Assembly (NCBI RefSeq): GCF_015206815.1
Contig: NZ_JADEXZ010000002.1
Span: forward strand, 62,001-126,000
Direction: 5' to 3'
DNA from: Fortiea sp. LEGE XX443
GTDB lineage: Bacteria; Cyanobacteriota; Cyanobacteriia; Cyanobacteriales; Nostocaceae
DNA length: 64,000 nt
Both the position numbers and the translations under genes were made by a program. The notes below the pieces were generated by a model, which saw nothing but the letters and a program-made list of their open reading frames with translations, did no database searches and was not told the DNA's origin. Every line of letters begins with the position of its first letter. Position 1 is the stretch's first letter. Shown here piece after piece: positions 9,047 to 19,542 of the stretch.

Positions 9047-9154
9047 TCATTTTTAGAGATTTTTTGCTGCAAGTCGACAGGATGGATCAAAGCTGTAAAG
9101 TGAGATAAAAATTAGCAGGATACAGCGGTACAAGAAACGGGGGGATAAACGACA

Positions 9155-9376
9155 GTGGCTAAAAAAAATGAAGCTGAAATGCCAGAAAACGCTAGCGGGT
9201 TAAACTTGCAAAACTTCATTCAAGGGACAAAAGAAGAACTTGAGAAAGTAGTTTGGCCAAGTCGAAGACAGCTAGTGAGCGAATCAGCAGCCGTGCTGTT
9301 AATGGTGACACTCTCCGCATCTCTGATTTATTTGGTGGATGGATTGTTTGCTTGGGCAGCAAAACAGGTGTTCTGA
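9155..9376 (+). CDS. secE: Preprotein translocase subunit SecE
   Basis: A 73-residue single-span SecE, the clamp subunit of the SecYEG channel. It has the cytoplasmic amphipathic helix GTKEELEKVVWPSRRQLVSE and the membrane segment AAVLLMVTLSASLIYLVDGLFAWA. It starts with GTG at 9155, after a GGGGGG tract about 10 bases upstream that can act as ribosome binding site. The stop TGA overlaps the nusG ATG by one base (TGATG), indicating translational coupling. Confidence 0.95.
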   Translation: MAKKNEAEMPENASGLNLQNFIQGTKEELEKVVWPSRRQLVSESAAVLLMVTLSASLIYLVDGLFAWAAKQVF

Positions 9377-10008
9377 TGACTTTTGCAACAGACGACCCAC
9401 TTAACTCAAATTTGCAGTCAGAGGAAACGGCAGAAGCAGCGCTCAAAGAAGCGCGGTGGTATGCAGTACAAGTAGCCTCAGGCTGCGAAAAGCGCGTCAA
9501 GACAAATCTGGAACAACGCATCCAAACATTTGACGTTGCAGACAAAATAATTCAAGTGGAAATTCCACACACGCCAGCGGTAAAAATCCGCAAAGATGGC
9601 AGCCGTCAGCACACAGAGGAAAAGGTTTTTCCTGGTTATGTATTGGTGCGAATGGTTCTGAGTGATGATACATGGCAGGTAGTGCGTAATACCTCTCATG
9701 TGATTAACTTTGTGGGAGCAGAACAAAAACGTGGCTCTGCCAAAGGTCGTGGCCACGTCAAACCAGTACCTCTGAGTTATTCAGAAGTAGAGCGCATATT
9801 TAAACAAGCCACTGAACAAGAGCCAGTTGTCAAAATTGACATGGCCACTGGTGATAAGATAATTGTGCTTTCTGGCCCATTTAAGGACTTTGAAGGTGAG
9901 GTGATTGAAGTCAGTCCAGAACGGAGTAAACTTAAAGCCTTGCTCTCAATCTTTGGCCGAGATACGCCAGTTGAATTGGAATTTAATCAGGTAGAGAAAC
10001 AGAGCTAA
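9376..10008 (+). CDS. nusG: Transcription termination/antitermination protein NusG
   Basis: A 210-residue NusG, which binds RNA polymerase and affects pausing and termination. The NGN domain is seen at about residues 28-135 (ARWYAVQVASGCEKRVKTNLEQRI and FPGYVLVRMVLSDDTWQVVRNTSHVINFVG), and the C-terminal KOW domain near 155-208 (GDKIIVLSGPFKDFEGEVIEV). I chose the ATG overlapping the secE stop: the frame is open 41 codons upstream but that part lies wholly inside secE. rplK follows after 6 bp. Confidence 0.96.
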   Translation: MTFATDDPLNSNLQSEETAEAALKEARWYAVQVASGCEKRVKTNLEQRIQTFDVADKIIQVEIPHTPAVKIRKDGSRQHTEEKVFPGYVLVRMVLSDDTWQVVRNTSHVINFVGAEQKRGSAKGRGHVKPVPLSYSEVERIFKQATEQEPVVKIDMATGDKIIVLSGPFKDFEGEVIEVSPERSKLKALLSIFGRDTPVELEFNQVEKQS

Positions 10009-10014
10009 ATACAG

Positions 10015-10440
10015 ATGGCGAAAAAAGTCGTAGCGGTCATTAAACTGGCCCTGAACGCTGGAAAAGCCAACCCAGCACCGCCAGTAGGCCCAGCATTGGG
10101 TCAACATGGCGTTAACATCATGATGTTCTGCAAAGAGTACAACGCCAAAACAGCAGACCAAGCTGGTATGGTTATCCCTGTAGAAATTTCGGTTTATGAA
10201 GACCGGAGTTTTACATTTGTACTTAAAACCCCACCAGCATCAGTATTAATTCGCAAAGCTGCGAAAATTGAAAGAGGTTCCAACGAACCTAACAAGAAGA
10301 AAGTTGGTTCAATTACTCAGGCGCAATTGCGAGAAATTGCCCAAACCAAACTACCTGACCTGAATGCTAACGACATAGACGCAGCAATGAACATTGTGGC
10401 AGGAACCGCCAGAAACATGGGTGTAACCATTACTGAATAG
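10015..10440 (+). CDS. rplK: 50S ribosomal protein L11
   Basis: A 141-residue L11, part of the GTPase-associated centre. The N-terminal Pro-rich signature [26 protein letters not shown] and the C-terminal rRNA-binding domain ([40 protein letters not shown]) are complete. It lies in the secE-nusG-rplK-rplA block, 6 bp behind nusG. Confidence 0.98.
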   Translation: MAKKVVAVIKLALNAGKANPAPPVGPALGQHGVNIMMFCKEYNAKTADQAGMVIPVEISVYEDRSFTFVLKTPPASVLIRKAAKIERGSNEPNKKKVGSITQAQLREIAQTKLPDLNANDIDAAMNIVAGTARNMGVTITE

Positions 10441-10525
10441 TCAAAAGTCAACGATTATTAGACTCCGCACTTAAAAACTTATTTGGGGGAGAAGCCAAGC
10501 TTCGTTACTAACCCCAGGAGAGAAA

Positions 10526-11242
10526 ATGGGAAAGAAATTATCACGTCGCTTGCGAGAACTGCAAGCAAAAGTAGAAGATAGGGAATATACACCCCTAGAC
10601 GCTCTCAGCCTACTCAAAGAAACGGCAACAGCTAAATTCTCCGAAGCCGCTGAAGCACATATCCGGTTGGGAATTGACCCGAAATATACAGACCAACAAT
10701 TGCGGACAACGGTAGCGCTACCCAAAGGTACAGGACAAATTGTGCGGGTGGCAGTAATCGCTAGAGGCGAAAAAGTAACAGAAGCAAGTAATGCTGGTGC
10801 TGATATCGTTGGTTCCGAAGAACTGATTGACCAAATTCAAAAAGGCATGATGGACTTTGACAAACTGATTGCCACACCGGATGTGATGCCACAGGTAGCT
10901 AAACTAGGTAAATTACTAGGGCCTCGTGGTTTGATGCCATCGCCCAAAGGCGGTACGGTAACATTTGATATTGCAGGTGCGATCGCAGAATTCAAAGCTG
11001 GTAAACTAGAATTCCGGGCTGACCGTACTGGCATTGTCCATGTTATGTTTGGCAAGGCAGCTTTCTCGCCTGAAGATTTGTTAGTAAACTTAAAGGCGTT
11101 GCAAGAAACAATCGACCGTAACCGTCCTTCAGGCGCAAAAGGTCGCTATTGGCGAACCTTCTATGTATCTGCTACTATGGGGCCTTCGATTAAAGTTGAT
11201 ATCACCGCTTTACGGGATTTAAAACTGAACGAAGCTGCTTAA
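10526..11242 (+). CDS. rplA: 50S ribosomal protein L1
   Basis: A 238-residue L1, the stalk protein that helps release E-site tRNA and in many bacteria represses its own operon. Recognised segments are [30 protein letters not shown], the [20 protein letters not shown] signature, and [19 protein letters not shown] purine-rich ribosome binding site (AGGAGAGAAA) stands right before the ATG. 85 bp separate it from rplK. Confidence 0.98.
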   Translation: MGKKLSRRLRELQAKVEDREYTPLDALSLLKETATAKFSEAAEAHIRLGIDPKYTDQQLRTTVALPKGTGQIVRVAVIARGEKVTEASNAGADIVGSEELIDQIQKGMMDFDKLIATPDVMPQVAKLGKLLGPRGLMPSPKGGTVTFDIAGAIAEFKAGKLEFRADRTGIVHVMFGKAAFSPEDLLVNLKALQETIDRNRPSGAKGRYWRTFYVSATMGPSIKVDITALRDLKLNEAA

Positions 11243-11325
11243 GAAGAAATAGGAAGTAGAGAATAGGGGGTAGAAAGTAAAAATTTCCTCACTCACCACT
11301 CCTTCCTTAAAACTAAATAATCCAA

Positions 11326-11470
11326 GCCGGAGACAGCAGGTGCAAATAGCTTAATATCCTGCCGAGGTAAAACTCTAACTGCCTGAAGTACCGCCTACAA
11401 GGTGTACAGCTACAGCTTCAAGAGTGTTGCTGCGGAACCCCGGTTGAAATAGCCGGGGTTTGTTGTTTTT
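11326..11470 (+). promoter_or_regulatory. L10 leader with transcription attenuator
   Basis: The mRNA leader of rplJL. It carries the conserved kink-turn region of the L10 leader family (GGAGACAGCAGGTGC followed by CTTAATATCCTGCCGAGG), which binds the L10-L7/L12 complex. Near its end is a strong hairpin, AACCCCGG (11436-11443) / CCGGGGTT (11453-11460), followed by a T-rich tract to 11470, which looks like an attenuator. Excess L10 would be expected to shut rplJL. The 390-bp gap between rplA and rplJ is thus largely regulatory; 11471-11632 shows nothing else. Confidence 0.85.
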
Positions 11471-11632
11471 GCTTGGTCAAAACTAATACCAATTCGCAGT
11501 TCGCAGTTCGTAATTAAGAAATTCAGATTGTATCTCAGTTTCAAGGTTTGAATCTGTTGTCGAATTTTAGAGAATCGGTATAAGACACATAAGCAGGTAA
11601 ATCAATTATTTTGCCCTTGGAGGTGAAATGAG

Positions 11633-12184
11633 ATGGGTAGAACGCTAGAAAACAAACAAGAAATAGTAGCTGACCTCAAGCAATCTTTGAGTGAGTCAAC
11701 TTTGGCGCTGGTCATTGAATATCAAGGACTAACAGTTGCCGAAATCACAGACTTAAGGCGGCGGTTGCGTCCCACTGGCACTAGTTGCAAGGTGACAAAG
11801 AACACCTTGATGGGTATTGCTATTCGAGACGATGAAAAATGGCAACCAATGTCCGAGTTGCTCAAAGGTTCTTCTGCCTTTTTGTTAGTCAAAGAGGATT
11901 TTTCCTCAGCGATTAAGGCTTACCAAGACTTCCAAAAAGTCTCCAAGAAGACAGAACTTCGTGGCGGCGTGATGGAAGGTCGCCTACTAAAAGAAGCAGA
12001 TGTCAAGGCTTTGGGAGACTTGCCTTCCAAGGAACAACTCATGGCTCAAATAGCTGGTGCTATCAATGCCTTAGCTACCAAAATTGCTGTGGGTGTTAAC
12101 GAAGTTCCTAGTGGCTTGGCTCGCGCTTTGCAGGCTGTGGCCGATAAAGAGAAAGGCGATAGTGCTGAAACTGCGGCTGAATAG
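11633..12184 (+). CDS. rplJ: 50S ribosomal protein L10
   Basis: A 183-residue L10, the base of the L7/L12 stalk. The N-terminal rRNA-binding domain ([39 protein letters not shown]) and the C-terminal helix that carries L7/L12 dimers are present. The ATG at 11633 has GGAGGTGA nine bases upstream; another ATG five bases earlier is out of frame and quickly stops. Confidence 0.98.
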   Translation: MGRTLENKQEIVADLKQSLSESTLALVIEYQGLTVAEITDLRRRLRPTGTSCKVTKNTLMGIAIRDDEKWQPMSELLKGSSAFLLVKEDFSSAIKAYQDFQKVSKKTELRGGVMEGRLLKEADVKALGDLPSKEQLMAQIAGAINALATKIAVGVNEVPSGLARALQAVADKEKGDSAETAAE

Positions 12185-12257
12185 ACTTTTCCGAGTCAAA
12201 AGTCATTACTAATAACCATTGCCTAATCACTAATCACACATTACAGGAGTTATATCA

Positions 12258-12650
12258 ATGTCTACTGCAACCGATCAAATTTTGGAACAATTGAAATCTT
12301 TGACTTTGCTGGAAGCGGCTGAATTAGTTAAGCAAATTGAAGAAGCTTTTGGCGTAAGTGCGGCTGCTCCTGCTGGCGGTATGATGATGATGGCTGCTCC
12401 TGGCGCGGCTGCGGCGGCTGAACCAGTAGTAGAGAAAACCGAGTTTGACGTAATTCTGGAATCTGTTCCCGCTGACAAGAAGATTGCCGTACTGAAGATT
12501 GTCCGTGAATTAACTGGTCTGGGTCTGAAAGAGGCGAAAGACTTGGTAGAAGCTGCACCCAAGCCAATTAAAGAAGCTATTGCTAAAGATGCAGCTGAGG
12601 ATGCTAAGAAGCGGATTGAAGAAGCTGGCGGTCAAGTTACTGTGAAATAG
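12258..12650 (+). CDS. rplL: 50S ribosomal protein L7/L12
   Basis: A 130-residue L7/L12 stalk protein that recruits translational GTPases. The N-terminal dimerisation helix ([26 protein letters not shown]), an Ala/Met-rich hinge ([21 protein letters not shown]) and the globular C-terminal domain ([37 protein letters not shown]) are clear. A strong terminator follows. Confidence 0.98.
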   Translation: MSTATDQILEQLKSLTLLEAAELVKQIEEAFGVSAAAPAGGMMMMAAPGAAAAAEPVVEKTEFDVILESVPADKKIAVLKIVRELTGLGLKEAKDLVEAAPKPIKEAIAKDAAEDAKKRIEEAGGQVTVK

Positions 12651-12677
12651 TTACGGTTCCAATACTAGTTTTTAATT

Positions 12678-12706
12678 AAGAAGCCTATTATGGGCTTCTT
12701 TTTTTG
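12678..12706 (+). terminator. Intrinsic terminator of rplJL
   Basis: Hairpin AAGAAGCC (12678-12685) / GGCTTCTT (12693-12700) followed directly by a T run ending near 12705. Confidence 0.92.
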
Positions 12707-12985
12707 TATTTTCTTGATATTGATCATTTCATGATTATGAGCTTTAGTTTGTGAATATCTCACGCGATGTGCAACTTATTGTTTCGTTACATAAATCAGG
12801 TGTGTGAAAGATTAAAAAGAAAATTCCCACAATCCGTACGGGAACGAGAAAATCGTTACCATCCTACCTTCCCTGCCTTCCACCATGCAAAGTTTCCTTG
12901 GTGTACCACTAGTTCATCTGAGTGCCAAGGCAGACAAGATGTTTACCCTACAAGAAGATTGTATAATTTTTTCACGGCATCCTTA

Positions 12986-13027
12986 GAACTCGGAAGTTGA
13001 TGTTCTGAACTCGGAAGTTGATGTTCT
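12986..13027. repeat. Two tandem 21-bp units
   Basis: GAACTCGGAAGTTGATGTTCT occurs twice head to tail, followed by a further GAAC. Each unit has partially complementary ends (AGAAC / GTTCT). It lies in the 519-bp gap between rplL and the helicase gene, which otherwise shows only a repeat of the CTGCGTTACTCTGCG type (about 13112-13145) and no credible gene. Confidence 0.75.
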
Positions 13028-13169
13028 GAACAAAGAAATCCAACTTTGTATCTTAAAAGAAGTAAATACAGAGACACACAGAAAATTAACCACAAACTCA
13101 CTTTGAAAATCCTCTGCGTTACTCTGCGTTTACCTCAGCGCTCCTCCGCATTTAAATTAGGAGACTTTT

Positions 13170-16100
13170 CTACTCTGCATCTTCATCAATCAAAGCATTG
13201 CGGTCAAGTATGAGTAAGTTACGAAGTTGATCTGTATCTAATTCAGTTAACCACTCTTCACCAGCACTAACAACTTGTTCGGCTAGTTGCTTTTTACTTT
13301 CAATCATGTCATGAATCTTTTCTTCTAAAGTGCCAGTACAAACAAATTTATGTACTTGGACATTCCTGGTTTGACCAATCCTAAATACTCTATCTGTGGC
13401 TTGATTTTCAATCGCCGGATTCCACCATCTATCAAAGTGAAATACATGATTGGCGCGGGTTAAGTTCAATCCTACACCACCAGCTTTTAAAGAAAGAATC
13501 ATAATTGGTGGCCCTTGGGGGTCGTGTTGGAAACGGTCTACCATTTCCTCTCGTTGTTTTTTACTAGTGCTACCATATAAGAAAAAGATTTCTTTGCCTA
13601 ATTGCTTTTCTAAATAAGGTTTGAGTAATTTACCCCATTCAGCAAATTGGGTAAAAATTAAAGCGCGATCGCCTTCTGCAATAGCCACATCTAACATTTC
13701 TTCTAGGCGTTGCAATTTCCCAGAATTATGTTGTACTAATGTAGTTTCTTTCAAATACTGCGCTGGATGATTGCAGATTTGTTTAAGTTTGGTTAGCAAG
13801 GCTAAAATCATGCCTCGCCGTTGCAATCCTTCAGCAGATTCTATTTCAGCTAAAGATGCTTCTACTACTTGTTGATAAAGTGCGGCTTGTTCTGTAGTCA
13901 GACCACAAAATACGTTCATTTCTTGTTTATCTGGCAAGTCTTGAATAATTGTGCGGTCTGTTTTCAACCTTCTTAAAATAAATGGTTGAACTAATGAACG
14001 CAATTGATTTAAAGAAGCTGCATCACCATACTTTTCAATCGGCATGGCAAACCGACGTTGAAAGAATTGTTTATTACCCAAATAACCAGGATTGAGAAAA
14101 TCTAAAATCGACCATAATTCTTGCAATTTATTTTCTACTGGTGTGCCTGTCAAGGCGATGCGAAAGTTTGCATCTATCTGGCGAACTGCCTGTGACTGTT
14201 TCGCATCGGGATTTTTCACATTCTGGGCTTCATCTAAAACAGTTATCTGCCAAGAAATACCCTGAAATGATTTAACATCTCTATGAATTAACGAATAACT
14301 AGTTACAACTAAATCATGATTTTTCACGGCTTCAACAAATGCCTTACCTTTGGGGCGTTTGTCACCGTGATACTGCATTACTTTCAGGCTAGGTGCAAAC
14401 TTTTTAACTTCCCGTTCCCAGTTACCTAAAACAGAAGTTGGACAAACTAATAAAGTTGGTTTTTCTAGTACATCCTGTTCTTTCAGGTGCAAAAGAAAAG
14501 CGATAAACTGGATTGTTTTTCCCAAACCCATATCGTCGGCGAGACATGCACCCAAACCCCAACGTTCTAAAAAAGCCAGCCAAGCAGCACCACGTTCTTG
14601 ATAAGGACGCAACTTTCCCTGGAAACCTGCTGGTGTGGGTAAGGGTGTAATCTCCTGATTATTCGTTAGCGCCCCAATTAATTCCTGTAATGCCCCAGAT
14701 GCCTCAAAACTCACCACTGGTAATTTTTCAACTACCTGGGTGTCTCCTGTACTGAGGCGTAAAGCATCTTCTAGGGAAAGTGCCATTTGTTCTTTGCGCG
14801 AGGCAAAAAATGTCTGGGCTGTTTTGATGTCTTGGGGACGCAACTCTACCCACTCGCCGTTAATTTCTACTAGAGGACTATTCAAGGCTACCAGCCGATC
14901 AAATTCAGCTTTGGAAATTGTCTGTCCCCCAATTGCCAACTGCCATTGAAAATTTAGCAGACTTTGTAAACCTAAGCGTTCCTTTTGTTTTTTGGACGTT
15001 TCGGCGGTAATCTTCAACCCTAAACGGTTTGCCCAACCTTCACGATTTGTCAAACTGGGCGGCAAAATCACGCCTAAACCGTTATCTTCCAATCTCCAAG
15101 CGACAGATTTGATAAATTCGTAGGCTTGGATAGGGGTCAACTGACAAGATTGGGGATATTCTGTTTCTAAACTGGGAGCGATCGCCTGATACAATCGAGA
15201 GGCTAAACCCAAACCGCGCAAAAATGTTTCTTGTGGTTTGTCAATGGTGCGGTTTTGATAAATTAATTGCTCAACTGGATTTTGCCAAATTGTCGCTGCA
15301 TCTATCAAAAACTCAGGATTATCAGCCGCTTGGAGAAAGTACGCCAATGTCCACTCTGTTTCTGCCAATTCTGGAGAATTGAGTTGAAAACAAGTGCGAA
15401 ATAGGGTTTTGCCCACCAGTTGATACTGTAGCGGCATAGTCCAAGCTTTCAATGCCGCTTCCAAACGTTCTACACCAATAGCATCTGCAACCACAGTATT
15501 GGATGCACTAGTTAAAGCTTGCAACCACTGCCGCACTGCCAATGGTAAAGCTGCCATCGCCCTAGCTTCCATGATGGTTTGATTTCCCAGCATCTGCCGT
15601 ACTTGGGCATCTATTGTACTGTTGAGAAAATCTAAAATTAATTCTTGTGCAGGTTCCGGTAAGTTTACAAAACTTAGGTTTTCATTTCCTAGTGCTGCTT
15701 GATAAGTGCGACAAGCCAGGGGCATTTTCGCCGCAAATTTTTCTAACCGAGTTCCATCTACAGCACTATCTAAAAGCACTTGCCAAGCAGCTACAGTGCT
15801 ATTTACTTGCTGTTGAATATTTGGTAAAAATTTAGAGCGTGAAATTAAATCTAAACTCCAACGCGCTACCTGTGACCAAAATCGTAAATCTCCAGCTAAA
15901 AAGGCATCTTCGCCACTAGCAACGTTGAGAGGAAGAGACTTGAGAAATTTAATTGCTTCGCTGGGGTTGAGACAAAAACCTTCAACTCGCCAAGGTTGAA
16001 GGGATGGTGAAGCAGCGGAGTCTAAATCTTGGCTGGCGGAATGTACAGGTAATAAGTTGAATGTTTTATTTTCGCTGTGCTCTACAATCTGAGTTGGTAA

Positions 16101-16385
16101 AGCGATAATTTGAGAATGTGTAGGTAAACTGGCTTCAGGTGGTTTTGCACCTTTGCGCGATCGCAATGATTGAGTTTGTACCTGCTGTGGAATGGTAGCA
16201 ATGCTAATGTTCCGCGAAGCTAACCATTCACTTAACTCCACTGCTGTCATGGCTAATGGATGTGGTGGTATATCTGTGGATATAGTTAAATCCCAGTGTA
16301 CTTGCTGCGATCGCCAAGTTTCTCCCCAAATAAATAAACAACTATTTTGATTCTCTCTTAACCAACTACCGTGTAAAATTGCCAT
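13170..16385 (-). CDS. SNF2-family DEAD/DEAH helicase-like ATPase
   Basis: A 1071-residue Swi2/Snf2-type DNA translocase. The N-terminal half matches the bacterial SNF2-associated region (DUF3670-like). The C-terminal half holds the motor: motif I DDMGLGKT near residue 620, motif II DEAQ, motif III LTGTPVENKL, motif V LKAGGVGLNLT and motif VI DRVFRIGQTR. Such bacterial proteins remodel protein-DNA or RNA polymerase-DNA complexes; the exact target here is unknown. It stands alone, with no restriction or defence genes next to it, so I do not read it as part of a defence system. Confidence 0.93.
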   Translation of the reverse strand: MAILHGSWLRENQNSCLFIWGETWRSQQVHWDLTISTDIPPHPLAMTAVELSEWLASRNISIATIPQQVQTQSLRSRKGAKPPEASLPTHSQIIALPTQIVEHSENKTFNLLPVHSASQDLDSAASPSLQPWRVEGFCLNPSEAIKFLKSLPLNVASGEDAFLAGDLRFWSQVARWSLDLISRSKFLPNIQQQVNSTVAAWQVLLDSAVDGTRLEKFAAKMPLACRTYQAALGNENLSFVNLPEPAQELILDFLNSTIDAQVRQMLGNQTIMEARAMAALPLAVRQWLQALTSASNTVVADAIGVERLEAALKAWTMPLQYQLVGKTLFRTCFQLNSPELAETEWTLAYFLQAADNPEFLIDAATIWQNPVEQLIYQNRTIDKPQETFLRGLGLASRLYQAIAPSLETEYPQSCQLTPIQAYEFIKSVAWRLEDNGLGVILPPSLTNREGWANRLGLKITAETSKKQKERLGLQSLLNFQWQLAIGGQTISKAEFDRLVALNSPLVEINGEWVELRPQDIKTAQTFFASRKEQMALSLEDALRLSTGDTQVVEKLPVVSFEASGALQELIGALTNNQEITPLPTPAGFQGKLRPYQERGAAWLAFLERWGLGACLADDMGLGKTIQFIAFLLHLKEQDVLEKPTLLVCPTSVLGNWEREVKKFAPSLKVMQYHGDKRPKGKAFVEAVKNHDLVVTSYSLIHRDVKSFQGISWQITVLDEAQNVKNPDAKQSQAVRQIDANFRIALTGTPVENKLQELWSILDFLNPGYLGNKQFFQRRFAMPIEKYGDAASLNQLRSLVQPFILRRLKTDRTIIQDLPDKQEMNVFCGLTTEQAALYQQVVEASLAEIESAEGLQRRGMILALLTKLKQICNHPAQYLKETTLVQHNSGKLQRLEEMLDVAIAEGDRALIFTQFAEWGKLLKPYLEKQLGKEIFFLYGSTSKKQREEMVDRFQHDPQGPPIMILSLKAGGVGLNLTRANHVFHFDRWWNPAIENQATDRVFRIGQTRNVQVHKFVCTGTLEEKIHDMIESKKQLAEQVVSAGEEWLTELDTDQLRNLLILDRNALIDEDAE

Positions 16386-17103
16386 TTTTAACTACTCAAA
16401 TTTTTATCAAACTTAATTATTTAAAACTTTTTATTCTTATTTACTAAAATGAATATTATCTAACTCATATTTTTTCGTAATAATAACCCGACCATTGGTT
16501 TTTACATTTTAAATTTATTAAAACTAAGGCTATATTCAAAATTTAATTATATACATTTGTAAAATCAGATATGCTGTTAAATTATTACTTAATTTAGAAA
16601 ATATAGCAATTTTAATAAAAGTGGAAAATTAAATCGTTTATTAGGAATACTTGATAGCTTGGTAATTGAATTAATATGTTTTAATTTATGAGAACATTGA
16701 TTAAGTATGCTATGCACTAGCCAAAAGTAAAGATTGGGAATATTTAATTTCAAAGTTTAAGTTGTCTAAGCCAGTGCAGCTATATTTGATTTGCAACGCT
16801 GGTACTATTGTACAACCAGGGTTACATGCTGAGGTCATAATTAAGTTCAGCTAATTTAATGATGATTTAGTGTATGTGTGCAGTTCCTGAGGTTTTTGAG
16901 TATGATGAGGCATAATTCCGAGTGTGGCAAACCTAACAAATAACCAAGCCGTCGAATCTACCGCTCCTTGACGGGCAAACATGTATTACATTTAGCATTT
17001 AACGACTTGTTTATCTTTGTATGTAACGGAAGCCAGCCAGAGTGCATAAATGTTAGGATTGCCACAGAGAGAGAATAGTGTGCATAGAAGGAAAAAAAAC
17101 TGA
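16386..17103. other. Long AT-rich intergenic region upstream of pnp
   Basis: 718 bp between the divergent SNF2 and pnp genes. It is AT-rich up to about 16720 and more mixed afterwards. It must contain both promoters and a long pnp leader. The ribosome binding site AAGGA is at 17088-17092. I found no tRNA, open frame or terminator-like structure that I can defend. Confidence 0.5.
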
Positions 17104-19260
17104 ATGGCAGAAGTTGAAAAGTCAATATCCTTTGATGGACGGGATATTCGACTGAAATTAGGCCTACTAGCTCCCCAAGCTGGTGGGTCAGTTTTGATAG
17201 AATCAGGGGACACAGCTGTTTTGGTAACAGCTACGCGAGCAGAAGCCAGAGAAGGCATTGATTTTCTTCCCCTAACAGTAGATTACGAAGAAAGACTTTA
17301 TGCAGCAGGTAGAATTCCTGGTGGGATTATGCGCCGGGAAGGTCGTCCACCAGAAAAAGCAATTCTCACCAGCCGTCTCATAGACCGTCCTCTGCGTCCC
17401 CTGTTCCCTTCATGGTTGCGGGATGATCTGCAAATTGTGGCCTTAACATTATCTATGGATGAGTTAGTGCCACCCGATGTTCTAGCAGTCACCGGTGCTT
17501 CCATCGCTACCCTGATTGCCCAAATTCCTTTTAACGGGCCAATGGCAGCCGTGCGGGTAGGCTTAGTAGGAGATGATTTTATTATCAATCCCACCTATGC
17601 AGAAATTGAAGCTGGAGACCTAGATTTGATTGTGGCTGGTTCACCAGAAGGTGTAATCATGGTGGAGGCAGGAGCCAATCAGCTGCCAGAGCGAGATATT
17701 ATCGAAGCAATTGATTTTGGTTACGAAGCGGTGCGCGATTTAATCAAAGCACAGCTAGAGATAATCGCAGAACTGGGTTTGGAAATAATTCAGCAAGCAC
17801 CTCCAGAGGTAGACCAGACCCTGGAAAATTATATTCGCGATCGCGCTAGTGATGATATCAAAAAAATTCTGGCTCAATTTGAATTAACAAAACCTGAGCG
17901 TGATGCAGCTTTAGATGTAGTCAAAGATACAATAGCAACTGCGATCGTGGAACTTCCAGAAGAAGACCCGATTCGCCTAGCAGCCACCGCAGATAAAAAG
18001 GCACTTGGCAATACATTTAAAGACATCACCAAGTATTTCATGCGCCGTCAAATCGTAGAAGATAATATCCGCGTTGATGGTCGTAAGCTAGACGAAGTAC
18101 GTCCTGTTTCTTGTCAAGTTGGTGTTTTACCAAAACGAGTCCACGGTAGCGGTTTATTTAACCGCGGACTAACTCAGGTATTATCTAACTGTACCCTTGG
18201 TACTCCTGGAGATGCCCAAAACCTCAACGATGACTTACAAACAGACCAATCCAAACGCTACCTACACCATTACAACTTCCCGCCCTTCTCTGTTGGCGAA
18301 ACCAAGCCAATGCGTGCGCCTGGCAGACGCGAAATCGGTCACGGCGCTTTAGCAGAGCGAGCAATCTTGCCCATACTGCCACCCAAAGAACAATTTCCTT
18401 ATGTGATTCGAGTTGTATCGGAAGTGCTTTCTTCCAACGGTTCCACCTCGATGGGTTCAGTCTGCGGTTCCACCCTCGCCCTGATGGATGCGGGTGTACC
18501 TATCATCAAACCCGTTAGTGGTGCGGCAATGGGTCTAATTAAAGAAGGTGATGAAATCCGCGTTTTGACTGATATTCAAGGCATTGAAGATTTCTTAGGT
18601 GATATGGACTTCAAAGTTGCTGGGACAGATACCGGGATTACTGCCTTGCAAATGGATATGAAAATCTCTGGTCTGTCTTTAGAAACTATTGCCCAAGCTA
18701 TTCACCAAGCTAAAGAAGCGCGGTTGCATATCCTGGAGAAAATGCTCCAAACCATCGACCAACCACGCACAGAAACATCACCCTACGCGCCACGTCTGCT
18801 GACCATCAAGATTGACTCAGATATGATTGGTCTAGTCATCGGGCCTGGAGGCAAGACGATTAAGGGCATCACCGAAGAAACTGGTGCCAAAATCGACATC
18901 GAAGATGATGGTACAGTTACTATATCTGCTGTCGATGAAAGCAAAGCCAAGAAAGCGCGGAACATCATCCAAGGGATGACCCGCAAGCTGCATGAAGGGG
19001 ATGTCTACGCAGGACGCGTAACTCGAATTATACCAATCGGTGCATTTGTGGAATTCTTACCCGGTAAGGAAGGTATGATCCACATTTCTCAACTTGCTGA
19101 CTACCGCGTTGGCAAAGTTGAAGATGAAGTAGCCGTCGGTGATGAAGTGATTATCAAAGTGCGCGAGATTGATGGTAAAGGACGGATTAATCTCACACGT
19201 TTGGGTATCCATCCAGATCAAGCAGCTGCGGCGCGAGAAGCTGCGGCAGTGAATCGATAA
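17104..19260 (+). CDS. pnp: Polyribonucleotide nucleotidyltransferase (PNPase)
   Basis: A 718-residue 3'-5' phosphorolytic exoribonuclease; in cyanobacteria it also makes RNA tails. Domains in order are RNase PH 1 (about 5-230), the helical linker, RNase PH 2 (about 310-540, with [28 protein letters not shown]), a KH domain (about 555-620, with [25 protein letters not shown]) and an S1 domain (about 625-695, with [30 protein letters not shown]). All parts are complete. A hairpin follows the gene. Confidence 0.98.
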   Translation: MAEVEKSISFDGRDIRLKLGLLAPQAGGSVLIESGDTAVLVTATRAEAREGIDFLPLTVDYEERLYAAGRIPGGIMRREGRPPEKAILTSRLIDRPLRPLFPSWLRDDLQIVALTLSMDELVPPDVLAVTGASIATLIAQIPFNGPMAAVRVGLVGDDFIINPTYAEIEAGDLDLIVAGSPEGVIMVEAGANQLPERDIIEAIDFGYEAVRDLIKAQLEIIAELGLEIIQQAPPEVDQTLENYIRDRASDDIKKILAQFELTKPERDAALDVVKDTIATAIVELPEEDPIRLAATADKKALGNTFKDITKYFMRRQIVEDNIRVDGRKLDEVRPVSCQVGVLPKRVHGSGLFNRGLTQVLSNCTLGTPGDAQNLNDDLQTDQSKRYLHHYNFPPFSVGETKPMRAPGRREIGHGALAERAILPILPPKEQFPYVIRVVSEVLSSNGSTSMGSVCGSTLALMDAGVPIIKPVSGAAMGLIKEGDEIRVLTDIQGIEDFLGDMDFKVAGTDTGITALQMDMKISGLSLETIAQAIHQAKEARLHILEKMLQTIDQPRTETSPYAPRLLTIKIDSDMIGLVIGPGGKTIKGITEETGAKIDIEDDGTVTISAVDESKAKKARNIIQGMTRKLHEGDVYAGRVTRIIPIGAFVEFLPGKEGMIHISQLADYRVGKVEDEVAVGDEVIIKVREIDGKGRINLTRLGIHPDQAAAAREAAAVNR

Positions 19261-19295
19261 TATCGATTTGGGATTTTAGATATTCTCTAAAATCC

Positions 19296-19320
19296 GCGAT
19301 GCCTTTTTTGTAGGCATCGC
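19296..19320 (+). terminator. Hairpin after pnp
   Basis: GCGATGCC (19296-19303) / GGCATCGC (19313-19320) with loop TTTTTTGTA. The T run is in the loop rather than after the stem, so it may act as a 3' mRNA barrier rather than a full terminator. Confidence 0.6.
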
Positions 19321-19542
19321 CGTAGCTTCTTTCTTGAAAAGTTTTATTACTATGATCTGAGCCGCACAAAGACATTCGCGGTTATATGAACAAAGCCAAG
19401 CGAGCCGAACGACTTCAGCTGTTTGGCTAATTATCCAGTTATTAATACTCACTTTGTCAGTTTGTCGATTTACGCTAAGTTTGGTAAATAAAAGAAATAG
19501 ACTGCGTTGTTTGCTTTTATCCCACACTTTACCTAAAGCATT

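Noticed and set aside
8905-9108. Open frame overlapping tRNA-Trp
   Set aside because: It runs through the tRNA and its terminator; no homology and the RNA gene explains the sequence.
9253-9375. Longer NusG start
   Set aside because: The extra 41 codons lie wholly inside secE; the ATG at 9376 overlaps the secE stop and matches the family start.
12275-12567. Two minus-strand frames inside rplL
   Set aside because: Products are shadows of the Ala-rich L7/L12 coding sequence.
12767-13000. 77-codon frame after rplL
   Set aside because: Unusual composition, no ribosome binding site, ends in the 21-bp tandem repeat; no protein-like pattern.
13170-16385. SNF2 helicase as part of a defence system
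   Set aside because: No nuclease, methylase or other defence gene is adjacent; flanks are ribosomal and pnp genes.
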